A stretch of DNA of 5,821 nt from Microbacteriaceae bacterium (GCA_011620705.1 WOYR01000091.1:1-5821), one strand, 5' to 3'; counted from the stretch's first letter, positions 1 through 5,285 are shown. Numbers and translations are program-made. The notes: generated from the letters alone by a model not told the origin.

Positions 1-844
1 CCACCGTGTCCAGCAGGAACTCGACGGTGCCGGCGTTGACGTAGCCGATCGACTTGGCGAAGGCGATCGCATCCCGGTACATCGCCTGCCGGATGCTCTC
101 GTCGAGATGGGGGGCGGGCGCGATCTCGACGACCTTCTGGTTGCGCCGCTGCACCGAGCAGTCGCGCTCGAAGAGGTGGACGGTCTCGCCATCGCCGTCT
201 GCCAGGATCTGCACCTCGATGTGGCGGGGCCGCAGCACCGCCTGCTCCAGGAACATGGTCGCATCGCCGAAGGCGCTGTCCGCCTCGCGCATGGCGGCTT
301 CGAGGGCGGCTCTCAACTCCGACTTCTTCTCCACCCTGCGCATGCCGCGGCCGCCGCCGCCCGCGACCGCCTTCGCGAAGATGGGGAAGCCGATGGCGTC
401 CGCGCCTGCCAGCAGTTCGTCGATGTCCTTCGACGCGGGGGTGGAGGCGAGCACCGGCACGCCCGCGGCGATCGCGTGCTCCTTGGCTGTCACCTTGTTG
501 CCCGCCATCTCGAGCACCTGGCTGCCGGGGCCGATGAAGGTGATCCCGGCCTCGACAGCGGCCTGCGCCAGCTCGGGGTTCTCGGAGAGGAAGCCGTAGC
601 CCGGGTAGATCGCGTCTGCGCCGCTCTGCTTGGCGACGCGGATGATCTCCTTCACATCGAGATAGGCCCGGACCGGATGCCCCTCCTCGCCGATCAGGTA
701 CGCCTCGTCCGCCTTGAGCCGGTGCAGCGAGTTGCGATCCTCGTATGGATACACGGCGACCGTCCTGGCCCCCAGTTCGAAGGCCGCGCGGAAGGCGCGG
801 ATCGCGATCTCGCCGCGGTTGGCCACCAGGATCTTCGTGAACAA
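1..844 (-). CDS. pyc: Pyruvate carboxylase, N-terminal part (biotin carboxylase domain), cut by window edge
   Basis: Pyruvate carboxylase is a cytoplasmic biotin enzyme that makes oxaloacetate from pyruvate, bicarbonate and ATP, refilling the TCA cycle. The 281 codons present cover most of the biotin carboxylase domain. Visible are the N-terminal KILVANRGEIAIR (residues 4-16), YPGYGFLSENP (80-90), the ATP-grasp glycine-rich loop AGGGGRGM (161-168), the EQ/RHIEVQ segment (200-212) and the catalytic stretch RDCSVQRRNQKVVE (227-240). The early sequence with YPYEDR and HRLKADEAY (32-49) is typical of pyruvate carboxylase rather than of acetyl-CoA or propionyl-CoA carboxylase alpha chains. The family is about 1,130 residues long, so the carboxyltransferase and biotin-carrier domains must lie past the left edge. 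The start is TTG at 844, chosen because the conserved N-terminus begins there and an AGAGGA ribosome site lies 5 bases upstream. An acetyl-CoA carboxylase alpha chain is the main alternative, but less likely. Confidence 0.93.
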   Translation of the reverse strand, partial: MFTKILVANRGEIAIRAFRAAFELGARTVAVYPYEDRNSLHRLKADEAYLIGEEGHPVRAYLDVKEIIRVAKQSGADAIYPGYGFLSENPELAQAAVEAGITFIGPGSQVLEMAGNKVTAKEHAIAAGVPVLASTPASKDIDELLAGADAIGFPIFAKAVAGGGGRGMRRVEKKSELRAALEAAMREADSAFGDATMFLEQAVLRPRHIEVQILADGDGETVHLFERDCSVQRRNQKVVEIAPAPHLDESIRQAMYRDAIAFAKSIGYVNAGTVEFLLDTV

Positions 845-849
845 GTCGG

Positions 850-855
850 TCCTCT
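850..855 (-). promoter_or_regulatory. Ribosome binding site supporting the TTG start of pyc
   Basis: On the minus strand AGAGGA ends 5 bases before the TTG codon at 844. It decides the start, because no ATG lies near the conserved N-terminus. It overlaps an 8-base palindrome TCTCGAGA (853-860). A TAGGCT hexamer at 876-871 could be the -10 box, but I see no good -35 box for it. Confidence 0.6.
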
Positions 856-955
856 CGAGAACTGCCTCCAAGCCTAGGGCGGCCGGGACGGGCGCATGCG
901 CTGGTGGCCGGGCGTGCGGGCGTCGGAAGTGGGCTCTCATTCAGAGTAGTGAAGG

Positions 956-961
956 TAGGCT
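956..961 (+). promoter_or_regulatory. Possible -10 box in front of parA
   Basis: TAGGCT ends 8 bases before the GTG at 970. It fits the TANNNT form of actinobacterial -10 boxes and would place the transcript start at or next to the start codon. An AAGGTAGG stretch (952-959) overlaps it and could instead act as a ribosome site, with 10 bases to GTG 970 or 4 to TTG 964. No clear -35 box is seen. Confidence 0.35.
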
Positions 962-969
962 CCTTGATC

Positions 970-1779
970 GTGCACGTGCTCAGCGTCAGCTCCCTCAAAG
1001 GAGGCGTGGGAAAGACCACGGTGACGCTCGGGCTCGCGTCTGCGGCCTTCGCGAAGGGCATCCCGACGCTCGTCGTCGACCTCGATCCGCAGTCGGATGT
1101 CTCCACGGGGATGGACATCGCGGTGTCCGGCCACCTGAATGTGGCCGACGTGCTCGCCTCCCCGAAGGAGAAGATCGTGCGCTCCGCGATCGCCCCCTCC
1201 GGCTGGACGCGAGGCCGACCCGGCACGGTCGATGTGATGATCGGCTCGCCGTCCGCGATCAACTTCGACGGGCCGCATCCGAGCATCCGGGACATCTGGA
1301 AGCTGGAGGAGGCCCTCGCGCATGTCGAGAAGGACTACGAGCTGGTCCTCATCGACTGCGCCCCCTCCCTGAACGCGCTGACCCGCACCGCCTGGGCGGC
1401 GAGCGACCGCGTCGCCGTCGTGACCGAACCCGGCCTGTTCTCGGTGGCGGCCGCCGACCGCGCGCTGCGGGCGATCGAGGAGATCCGCCGCGGCCTCTCC
1501 CCCCGGCTGCAGCCGCTCGGGATCATCGTCAACCGGGCTCGCGTGCAGTCTCTCGAGCACCAGTTCCGCATCAAGGAGCTGCGCGACATGTTCGGCCCGC
1601 TCGTGCTCTCGCCCCAGCTGCCCGAGCGCACGTCGCTGCAGCAGGCGCAGGGTGCGGCCAAGCCCCTGCACATCTGGCCCGGGGACTCCGCTCAGGAGCT
1701 CGCGGCCGACTTCGACGCGCTGCTGGACCGCGTCATGCGCACCGGTCGCATCCCGACCGCCGGCAGCACCACGGTCTGA
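970..1779 (+). CDS. Orphan ParA/MinD-type P-loop ATPase
   Basis: This is a 269-residue ParA-family ATPase. The deviant Walker A motif SLKGGVGKTT is at residues 8-17, with both the signature lysine K10 and the phosphate-binding K15. The Walker A' motif LVVDLDPQSD is at 34-43 and the Walker B motif LVLIDCAPS at 125-133. Such proteins dimerise on ATP, bind DNA or membrane non-specifically and position plasmids, chromosomes, division sites or other cargo. No parB or other partner lies beside it, so it is not a plain parAB locus, and its cargo cannot be read from the sequence. The start is set to GTG at 970, because the conserved fold begins at HVLSVSS. An ATG-like extension to GTG 904 would add 22 low-complexity residues. 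TTG 964 is also possible. The C-terminal half (VNRARVQSLEHQFRIKEL onward) looks like a conserved actinobacterial variant, not classical Soj. The gene is divergent from pyc and convergent with the Rv1830-like regulator. Confidence 0.92.
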   Translation: MHVLSVSSLKGGVGKTTVTLGLASAAFAKGIPTLVVDLDPQSDVSTGMDIAVSGHLNVADVLASPKEKIVRSAIAPSGWTRGRPGTVDVMIGSPSAINFDGPHPSIRDIWKLEEALAHVEKDYELVLIDCAPSLNALTRTAWAASDRVAVVTEPGLFSVAAADRALRAIEEIRRGLSPRLQPLGIIVNRARVQSLEHQFRIKELRDMFGPLVLSPQLPERTSLQQAQGAAKPLHIWPGDSAQELAADFDALLDRVMRTGRIPTAGSTTV

Positions 1780-1798
1780 GTCAGGTCCGCGCCGCACC

Positions 1799-1824
1799 AC
1801 CGGTCGCCGCAGTCACTGACCGGT
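1799..1824. terminator. Hairpin between convergent parA and the Rv1830-like gene, candidate bidirectional terminator
   Basis: ACCGGTC at 1799-1805 is the exact reverse complement of GACCGGT at 1818-1824, giving a 7-bp GC-rich stem with a 12-base loop. It sits 20 bases after the parA stop and 26 bases after the opposing stop at 1850, where a shared terminator is expected. There is no T-run on either side, so intrinsic termination is uncertain. High-GC actinobacteria often lack such runs. Confidence 0.4.
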
Positions 1825-1843
1825 CGCTGAGCTGGTCGAAGCG
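1822..1843. repeat. Element resembling a common high-GC intergenic repeat
   Basis: The stretch reads GGTCGCTGAGC followed by TGGTCGAAGCG. It resembles the short interspersed element of the form CTGAGCTTGTCGAAG that I recall from intergenic regions of Microbacteriaceae and other GC-rich bacteria. CGCT (1825-1828) pairs with AGCG (1840-1843). It lies between two convergent genes, the usual place for such elements. The family assignment is from memory and one copy cannot prove it. Confidence 0.4.
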
Positions 1844-1849
1844 TCGTCG

Positions 1850-2395
1850 TCAGGCCGAGCGCGCGGCGCGGCGAGCCGAAAGCTCGTCCATCGCGTCCGG
1901 AGCCTGCGCGTCGAAGTCCACGAGCGTGGACTCGACCTCGTGCAGAACCTTGCCGACGGCGATGCCGAAGACGCCCTGACCGCGGCTGACCAGGTCGATG
2001 ACCTCGTCGTCGGAGGTGCAGAGGTAGACGCTCGCCCCGTCGCTCATGAGGGTGATCTGCGCCAGGTCGTAGACACCGGACTCGCGGAGCTGGTCGACGG
2101 CGACCCGGATCTGCTGCAGCGAGATCCCGGTATCGAGAAGCCGCTTGACGAGCTTGAGGACCAGGATGTCGCGGAAGCCGTAGAGGCGCTGCGAGCCTGA
2201 GCCCGCCGCTCCCCGCACTGTCGGTTCGACGAGCTGGGTGCGCGCCCAGTAGTCCAGCTGGCGGTAGCTGATGCCGGCGGCACGGGCGGCGATCGCGCCC
2301 CGGTAGCCGGAGCCGTCATCGAGATCGGGAAGGCCGTCGGTGAAGAGCAGTCCGAGGTCGTAGCGAGCGTCCTCGCTGCGGTTCACGTCGACCAT
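1850..2395 (-). CDS. MerR-like transcriptional regulator, Rv1830 (ResR/McdR) type
   Basis: This 181-residue protein has a MerR-type winged helix. The helix-turn-helix covers about residues 33-56 (AAGISYRQLDYWARTQLVEP), the wing with GAAGSGSQRLYGF is at 62-74, and a recognition helix block LVLKLVKRLLDTGISLQQIR at 78-97. It matches what I remember of mycobacterial Rv1830, including the late blocks QGVFGIAV and DELSARR. In M. tuberculosis Rv1830 (resR) affects growth and division and acts at whiB2/whiA; the target here is unknown. The C-terminal part is short and not of a known ligand-binding type, with no cysteine cluster as in metal sensors. ATG 2395 is preceded by GTGAGGA at 2406-2400. A palindromic operator candidate lies directly upstream, so autoregulation is likely. 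The promoter seems separate from ftsR. Confidence 0.92.
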   Translation of the reverse strand: MVDVNRSEDARYDLGLLFTDGLPDLDDGSGYRGAIAARAAGISYRQLDYWARTQLVEPTVRGAAGSGSQRLYGFRDILVLKLVKRLLDTGISLQQIRVAVDQLRESGVYDLAQITLMSDGASVYLCTSDDEVIDLVSRGQGVFGIAVGKVLHEVESTLVDFDAQAPDAMDELSARRAARSA

Positions 2396-2408
2396 GGTGT
2401 CCTCACCC

Positions 2409-2433
2409 TCAAGTTGAACTTGAAGCTCAACTT
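2409..2433. promoter_or_regulatory. Palindromic MerR-type operator upstream of the Rv1830-like gene
   Basis: TCAAGTT (2409-2415), one central base, then AACTTGA (2417-2423) is a perfect 7-1-7 palindrome. A third half site, TCAACTT at 2427-2433, is the reverse complement of AAGTTGA at 2411-2417, giving an overlapping second inverted repeat with a 9-base spacer. The half site closely resembles the CTCAAGTT half sites known for MerR-family regulators such as SoxR. It is AT-richer than its surroundings. It lies just upstream of the ribosome site, so binding would probably repress transcription starting near 2440. The likely ligands are the Rv1830-like protein itself or FtsR, both encoded next to it; which one is inference. 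Confidence 0.7.
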
Positions 2434-2446
2434 CCTCGTGCTTTCC

Positions 2447-2475
2447 ACGCTACCCATCGCGGGTGCCTGCGGCAA
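2447..2475 (-). promoter_or_regulatory. Candidate promoter of the Rv1830-like regulator
   Basis: On the minus strand TTGCCG (2475-2470) and TAGCGT (2452-2447) are separated by exactly 17 bases, fitting a housekeeping sigma-factor promoter with a moderate -35 box and a TANNNT -10 box. Transcription would start near 2440, just before the palindromic operator, leaving a leader of about 45 bases. Confidence 0.4.
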
Positions 2476-2570
2476 TGACATCCGAGCCGGGCTCTCGGCG
2501 TGTCGTGCGTTTTGCCAGGCCGGAGCCCGCCCGCGCGGTGCAGCGGTGTGCAGCGCGGAGCGGGGGCGCA

Positions 2571-3266
2571 CTACAGCCGGCTCAGTGCGGAGCGGATCAA
2601 GTTGGAACGCACCACCTCGAGCTGGCCGGCGATCTCGCGCGCCATCTCGAGCGCCTTCGCGCGGCTGGACGCGTCCTTGCGCCGTGCCACAGGGATCAGC
2701 GCGCTCTCGATCAACCCGAGCTCCCGCTCGGCCGCGGCGCGGAAGCCGCGCAGGTGCCGCGGCTCGATGCCGGAGCGCTGCAGCTCGACGAGCGCCTTGA
2801 GCACGGCGAGTTCGTCATCGCCGTAGTGCTCCGCCGCGACGATGAGCGAGGCGGTGACCGCATCGCCCAGCAGCATCGGGGTCGCGCCCGCCTCCTTGAC
2901 CAGCTCCTCGCGGCTCAGCCGGCGGTCGCTCGGCAGCATGGAGGGGCCGCTGACCGTCACCCCGCCGGGCAGCACGGGCTCGCGGCCGGCATCCAGATCG
3001 TCGAGGTAGCCGCGGATCACCTTCAGCGGCAGGTAGTAGTCGCGCTGCATGGTGAGCACGAGCCGCAGCCGCTCCAGATCGCTCGGCGAGAACTTGCGGT
3101 AGCCGGACTCGGTGCGCGAGGGGGTCACCAGGCGGCGCTCCTCGAGGAAGCGCAGCTTCGACGGCGAGAGGTCGGGGAACTCGGGGCTGAGGCGTGCGAG
3201 CACCTGCCCGATGCTGAGCAGTTGAGGCCCCGGCGCCTGACGCGCCGGGGAGCTGAGCCCCGCCAT
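2571..3266 (-). CDS. ftsR: MerR-like regulator FtsR (Rv1828 type)
   Basis: This 231-residue protein starts with a MerR-type winged helix: LLSIGQVLARL at 16-26, the helix-turn-helix with SPSKLRFLEERRLVTP at 34-49, and the wing with SGYRKFSPSDLERL at 54-67, followed by RDYYLPLKVIRGYLD at 75-89. The C-terminal half (LSREELVKEAG, GIEPRHLRGFRAAAERE) matches the effector-like domain of mycobacterial Rv1828 as I recall it. The corynebacterial orthologue FtsR activates ftsZ and binds DNA as a dimer. ATG 3266 shares its A with the garA stop (TGATG), so it is translationally coupled. A TTG one codon upstream (3269) is an alternative start. No own ribosome site or promoter is evident, so it is expressed with garA. 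It has no metal-binding cysteines. Confidence 0.93.
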   Translation of the reverse strand: MAGLSSPARQAPGPQLLSIGQVLARLSPEFPDLSPSKLRFLEERRLVTPSRTESGYRKFSPSDLERLRLVLTMQRDYYLPLKVIRGYLDDLDAGREPVLPGGVTVSGPSMLPSDRRLSREELVKEAGATPMLLGDAVTASLIVAAEHYGDDELAVLKALVELQRSGIEPRHLRGFRAAAERELGLIESALIPVARRKDASSRAKALEMAREIAGQLEVVRSNLIRSALSRL

Positions 3267-3748
3267 CAACGACTCGTCGGCGCGAGATCACGCCGCGAGG
3301 CGTAGAAGGTGAGCCGGAACTTGCCCACCTGCACTTCTGCCCCGTCACTGAGCAGCGCGGATTCGATGCGCACCCCGTCGAAGTATGTGCCGTTCAGCGA
3401 TCCGAGGTCATGAACCTGGAAGATGTTGCCCACCCGGGTGAACTCGGCGTGGCGGCGCGAGACCGTCACGTCGTCGAGGAAGATGTCCGCATCCGGATGC
3501 CGCCCCGCCACGGTCGAGTCGGCATCGAGCAGGAAGCGCGCCCCCGCATTCGGGCCGCGCCGCACAATCAGCAGTGCGGAGCCGGACGGCAGCGCGGCGA
3601 TCGCCTCCTGCTCGTCGGGCGAGATCCCGGCTTCCATCGCCGTGAGTTGGGAGACGAAGTCTTCGGTGAAATGAGCGGTCGTGTCGTTGGACGGGGCATC
3701 GTTCGAAGGCGCACCTTCCGGGGATCCCCCCGGGACATCGTCGGCCAT
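3266..3748 (-). CDS. garA: FHA-domain metabolic switch protein GarA/OdhI
   Basis: This 160-residue cytoplasmic protein has a phospho-switch tail and one FHA domain. The tail carries paired threonines T23-T24 followed by F27 and F31 (DTTAHFTEDF). This aligns with the ETTSVFRADF motif of mycobacterial GarA, where PknB and PknG phosphorylate the two threonines. The FHA domain covers about 57-150, with AGRHPDADIFLDD (81-93), the phosphothreonine-binding SRRH (97-100) and GSLNGTYFDG (116-125). In relatives the unphosphorylated form inhibits 2-oxoglutarate dehydrogenase and adjusts glutamate synthesis and breakdown; phosphorylation makes the FHA domain bind its own tail and switches it off. That role is inferred here from conserved residues. 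ATG 3748 has a strong ribosome site and lies 11 bases after the phosphatidyltransferase stop. No gcvH gene precedes it, unlike in mycobacteria. Confidence 0.95.
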   Translation of the reverse strand: MADDVPGGSPEGAPSNDAPSNDTTAHFTEDFVSQLTAMEAGISPDEQEAIAALPSGSALLIVRRGPNAGARFLLDADSTVAGRHPDADIFLDDVTVSRRHAEFTRVGNIFQVHDLGSLNGTYFDGVRIESALLSDGAEVQVGKFRLTFYASRRDLAPTSR

Positions 3749-3752
3749 GGAG

Positions 3753-3761
3753 CCCCTCCTT
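3753..3761 (-). promoter_or_regulatory. Strong garA ribosome binding site overlapping the upstream stop codon
   Basis: AAGGAGGGG on the minus strand ends 4 bases before ATG 3748. Its first two bases belong to the TAA stop (3762-3760) of the preceding gene, so terminating ribosomes can reload on garA. It is the strongest Shine-Dalgarno match in the window, suggesting high GarA output. Confidence 0.8.
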
Positions 3762-4362
3762 AGCTTTCCAGGTTATCGGATGCCGCGACGGGCGCATCCC
3801 GGAGATCTCGGATCAGGCGGCCGGCCTGAAGTGCATAGATCACGCCGGCCCACCAATAGAGGAAGATGCCCCACAGCACGGCCGCCCAGGCCAGCGGGTA
3901 TGCGACACCCACGATCGCGGGGAAGGCAGCGGCGAGCACGAACACCGGCATCGCGAACAGCAGCGCGAAGGTGCCCATCTTGCCGAGATGATGCACCGGG
4001 AGCGGTCCGTAGCCGTGGTTGGCCAGCACGACGCCCAGGATCAGCAGCAGCAGGTCACGGGCGATGATCACGCCCGCGACCCACCATGGGATGAACCCGC
4101 CCCATGCCAGGCCGATCAGCGTCGAGAAGATGAACAGGCGGTCGGCCGCCGGATCGAGCAGCTGTCCGACACGGCTGACCTGATTGAACCTGCGGGCGAC
4201 GAAGCCGTCGACGAAGTCGGTCGCGCTCGAGACCACCAAGGTGATGAGCGCGGTCAGGTACTCATGGGTCAGCAGGAACACCAGGAAGACCGGGATCAGC
4301 AGGAGTCGGAACAGGCTGAGCGCGTTCGGGACCGTCACGATCCGGGAACTCACTGTCGCCAC
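3760..4362 (-). CDS. CDP-alcohol phosphatidyltransferase family membrane protein (PgsA-like)
   Basis: This 200-residue integral membrane enzyme carries the complete family signature D-x2-D-G-x2-A-R-x8-G-x3-D-x3-D at D49, D52, G53, A56, R57, G66, D70 and D74. The family moves a phosphatidyl group from CDP-diacylglycerol to an alcohol; the N-terminal TVPNALSLFRLLLIP (10-24) is typical of phosphatidylglycerophosphate synthase. Hydrophobic segments lie at about 15-31, 36-48, 79-115, 130-156 and 160-185. The substrate cannot be decided: glycerol 3-phosphate, phosphatidylglycerol (cardiolipin synthase) or another alcohol. Its position before garA matches mycobacterial pgsA2 (Rv1822), whose role is also unclear. 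GTG 4362 is chosen because AAGGAGG ends 6 bases upstream. GTG 4365 is too near and GTG 4353 too far. It is the first gene of the garA-ftsR unit. Confidence 0.9.
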   Translation of the reverse strand: MATVSSRIVTVPNALSLFRLLLIPVFLVFLLTHEYLTALITLVVSSATDFVDGFVARRFNQVSRVGQLLDPAADRLFIFSTLIGLAWGGFIPWWVAGVIIARDLLLLILGVVLANHGYGPLPVHHLGKMGTFALLFAMPVFVLAAAFPAIVGVAYPLAWAAVLWGIFLYWWAGVIYALQAGRLIRDLRDAPVAASDNLES

Positions 4363-4368
4363 CACCCG

Positions 4369-4375
4369 CCTCCTT
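4369..4375 (-). promoter_or_regulatory. Ribosome binding site that sets the GTG start of the phosphatidyltransferase
   Basis: AAGGAGG on the minus strand ends 6 bases before GTG 4362. Three in-frame GTG codons lie at 4365, 4362 and 4353; only 4362 has ideal spacing. The site directly follows the palindrome at 4376-4385. Confidence 0.7.
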
Positions 4376-4390
4376 TCTCGCGAGAGTCTA
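4376..4390 (-). promoter_or_regulatory. -10 box and palindrome at the start of the phosphatidyltransferase-garA-ftsR transcript
   Basis: TAGACT (4390-4385) fits a TANNNT -10 box and would start transcription near 4378, giving a leader of about 16 bases. TGGGAG at 4413-4408 lies at the right 17-base spacing but is a poor -35 match. A perfect 10-base palindrome TCTCGCGAGA (4376-4385) spans the predicted start site, a classic place for a repressor. No regulator can be named from the window. Confidence 0.45.
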
Positions 4391-4402
4391 TCCATGCCGA
4401 AC

Positions 4403-4420
4403 GCGGGCTCCCAGGCCCGC
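4403..4420. repeat. Inverted repeat in the divergent promoter region
   Basis: GCGGGC (4403-4408) and GCCCGC (4415-4420) form a 6-6-6 inverted repeat. It lies between the two divergent -10 boxes at 4385-4390 and 4423-4428 and covers the expected -35 zone of the minus-strand promoter. It could be a shared operator, or chance in GC-rich DNA. Confidence 0.4.
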
Positions 4421-4422
4421 AA

Positions 4423-4428
4423 TAGCAT
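4423..4428 (+). promoter_or_regulatory. -10 box for a probable leaderless transcript of the DUF1295 gene
   Basis: TAGCAT ends 6 bases before ATG 4435, so transcription should begin at the A of the start codon. No Shine-Dalgarno match is present, which agrees with a leaderless mRNA. Leaderless genes with TANNNT directly in front of the start are common in actinobacteria. No good -35 box is seen. Confidence 0.6.
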
Positions 4429-4434
4429 CGGGAC

Positions 4435-5268
4435 ATGTCTCCCCTGCTCCTCGTGCTCTTCATCGCCATCGCCGTCTGCGCCTTCTGCTGGATCGCGTCC
4501 CTGGTCACCGGGGACACTTCGTGGGTGGACCGCATCTGGTCGATCATGCCGGTGATCTACACCTGGGTCTTCGCGATCGCCGCCGGGCTCGCCGACCCCA
4601 GGCTGGATGCGATGGCGGGCCTGGTCACGCTCTGGGGGGCTCGTCTGACCTTCAACTTCGCGCGCAAGGGCGGCTACGCCGGCATCGGCGGCGATCACGA
4701 GGACTACCGCTGGGCGGTGCTGCGCGGCCGGATGCCGCCACTCGCCTTCCAGTTCTTCAACTTCTTCTTCATCGTGCTGTTCCAGAACGCGGTCCTCGTG
4801 CTGATCGCCCTGCCGGCGTACACGGCCTTCCAGCACCGCGGCACCCCTTTCGGCGCGCTGGACGGCGTGCTGACGATCCTGTTCCTGCTCTTCCTGGCCG
4901 GGGAGACGGTGGCCGATCAGCAGCAGTGGAGATTCCAGAGCTGGAAGAAGACCGAGGTGGCGGCGGGAAGGGAGCCGGCGCAGCGTTTCGTGCAGACCGG
5001 CCTGTGGCGGTTCTCGCGGCATCCGAACTTCTTCTTCGAGAACGCGCAGTGGTGGACGGTCTTCGCCTTCGGCGCTGTCGCGGCCGGCTCGGTGCTGCAG
5101 TGGACGGCCGCCGGGATCGTGCTGCTGCTGGCGGTGTTCATCGGTTCGACGAACTTCACCGAGGCGATCACGAAATCGAAGTACCCGGAGTACGCGCAGT
5201 TCCAGAGGACGACATCGCCGGTCATCCCGTGGTTCCCGCGGCGGGCCGCCACGACCACCCGGGCGTGA
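4435..5268 (+). CDS. DUF1295 membrane protein, steroid 5-alpha-reductase-like fold
   Basis: This 277-residue polytopic membrane protein has hydrophobic segments at about 3-23, 35-53, 60-75, 104-130, 142-159, 204-219 and 223-240. The C-terminal family signature is complete: QTGLWRFSRHPNFFFE at 187-202 and YPEYAQFQRTTSPVIPWFP at 250-268, with an upstream polar ADQQQWRF at 160-167. This arrangement is that of DUF1295 proteins, related to steroid 5-alpha-reductases and isoprenylcysteine methyltransferases, whose conserved RHPN and late tyrosine/glutamate region bind the cofactor. The bacterial substrate is unknown, so only reductase-like or methyltransferase-like chemistry on a lipid can be suggested. 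ATG 4435 is supported by the -10 box 6 bases upstream and the immediate hydrophobic segment. It is divergent from the phosphatidyltransferase by 72 bases, a weak hint of a shared lipid theme. The short tail after 268 is basic and unconserved-looking. Confidence 0.9.
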   Translation: MSPLLLVLFIAIAVCAFCWIASLVTGDTSWVDRIWSIMPVIYTWVFAIAAGLADPRLDAMAGLVTLWGARLTFNFARKGGYAGIGGDHEDYRWAVLRGRMPPLAFQFFNFFFIVLFQNAVLVLIALPAYTAFQHRGTPFGALDGVLTILFLLFLAGETVADQQQWRFQSWKKTEVAAGREPAQRFVQTGLWRFSRHPNFFFENAQWWTVFAFGAVAAGSVLQWTAAGIVLLLAVFIGSTNFTEAITKSKYPEYAQFQRTTSPVIPWFPRRAATTTRA

Positions 5269-5273
5269 GCGAT

Positions 5274-5279
5274 TAGCCT
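5274..5279 (+). promoter_or_regulatory. -10 box for a probable leaderless transcript of the repeat-protein gene
   Basis: TAGCCT ends exactly 6 bases before ATG 5286, the same spacing as at 4423-4435. The 17-base gap from the DUF1295 stop contains no clear ribosome site apart from CGGG. The gene can thus be transcribed on its own although it directly follows another gene. Confidence 0.55.
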
Positions 5280-5285
5280 CGCGGG

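Noticed and set aside
107..877. Long open frames on the plus strand opposite pyc
   Set aside because: They mirror the pyruvate carboxylase codons on the minus strand, whose conserved motifs run without break for 281 residues. The plus-strand translations are repetitive and arginine/alanine-rich with no recognisable domain.
904..969. Longer parA start at GTG 904
   Set aside because: The added 22 residues are not conserved-looking and precede the usual ParA N-terminus. The -10-like TAGGCT at 956-961 would lie inside the coding region.
937..1800. 287-residue open frame on the minus strand across parA
   Set aside because: It is an antisense shadow of parA, typical of GC-rich DNA with few stop codons. 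The plus strand encodes all ParA motifs.
2538..2555. Tandem GTGCAGCG copies 10 bases apart downstream of ftsR
   Set aside because: Only two 8-base copies in GC-rich intergenic DNA; too short for a meaningful repeat array or CRISPR.
2571..3266. Metal- or redox-sensing role for the two MerR-like proteins, suggested by the SoxR-like operator
   Set aside because: Neither protein has the cysteine cluster needed for an iron-sulfur or metal site, so only the half-site form, not the sensing chemistry, is shared with SoxR.
2463..3305. 280-residue plus-strand open frame opposite ftsR
   Set aside because: It is a shadow of ftsR, with biased composition and no motif; ftsR has clear family features.
4363..5022. 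N-terminal extension of the phosphatidyltransferase to 420 residues
   Set aside because: The extra 220 residues are antisense to DUF1295, rich in R, G, E and D, and resemble no membrane protein start. The ribosome site at 4369-4375 places the start at 4362.
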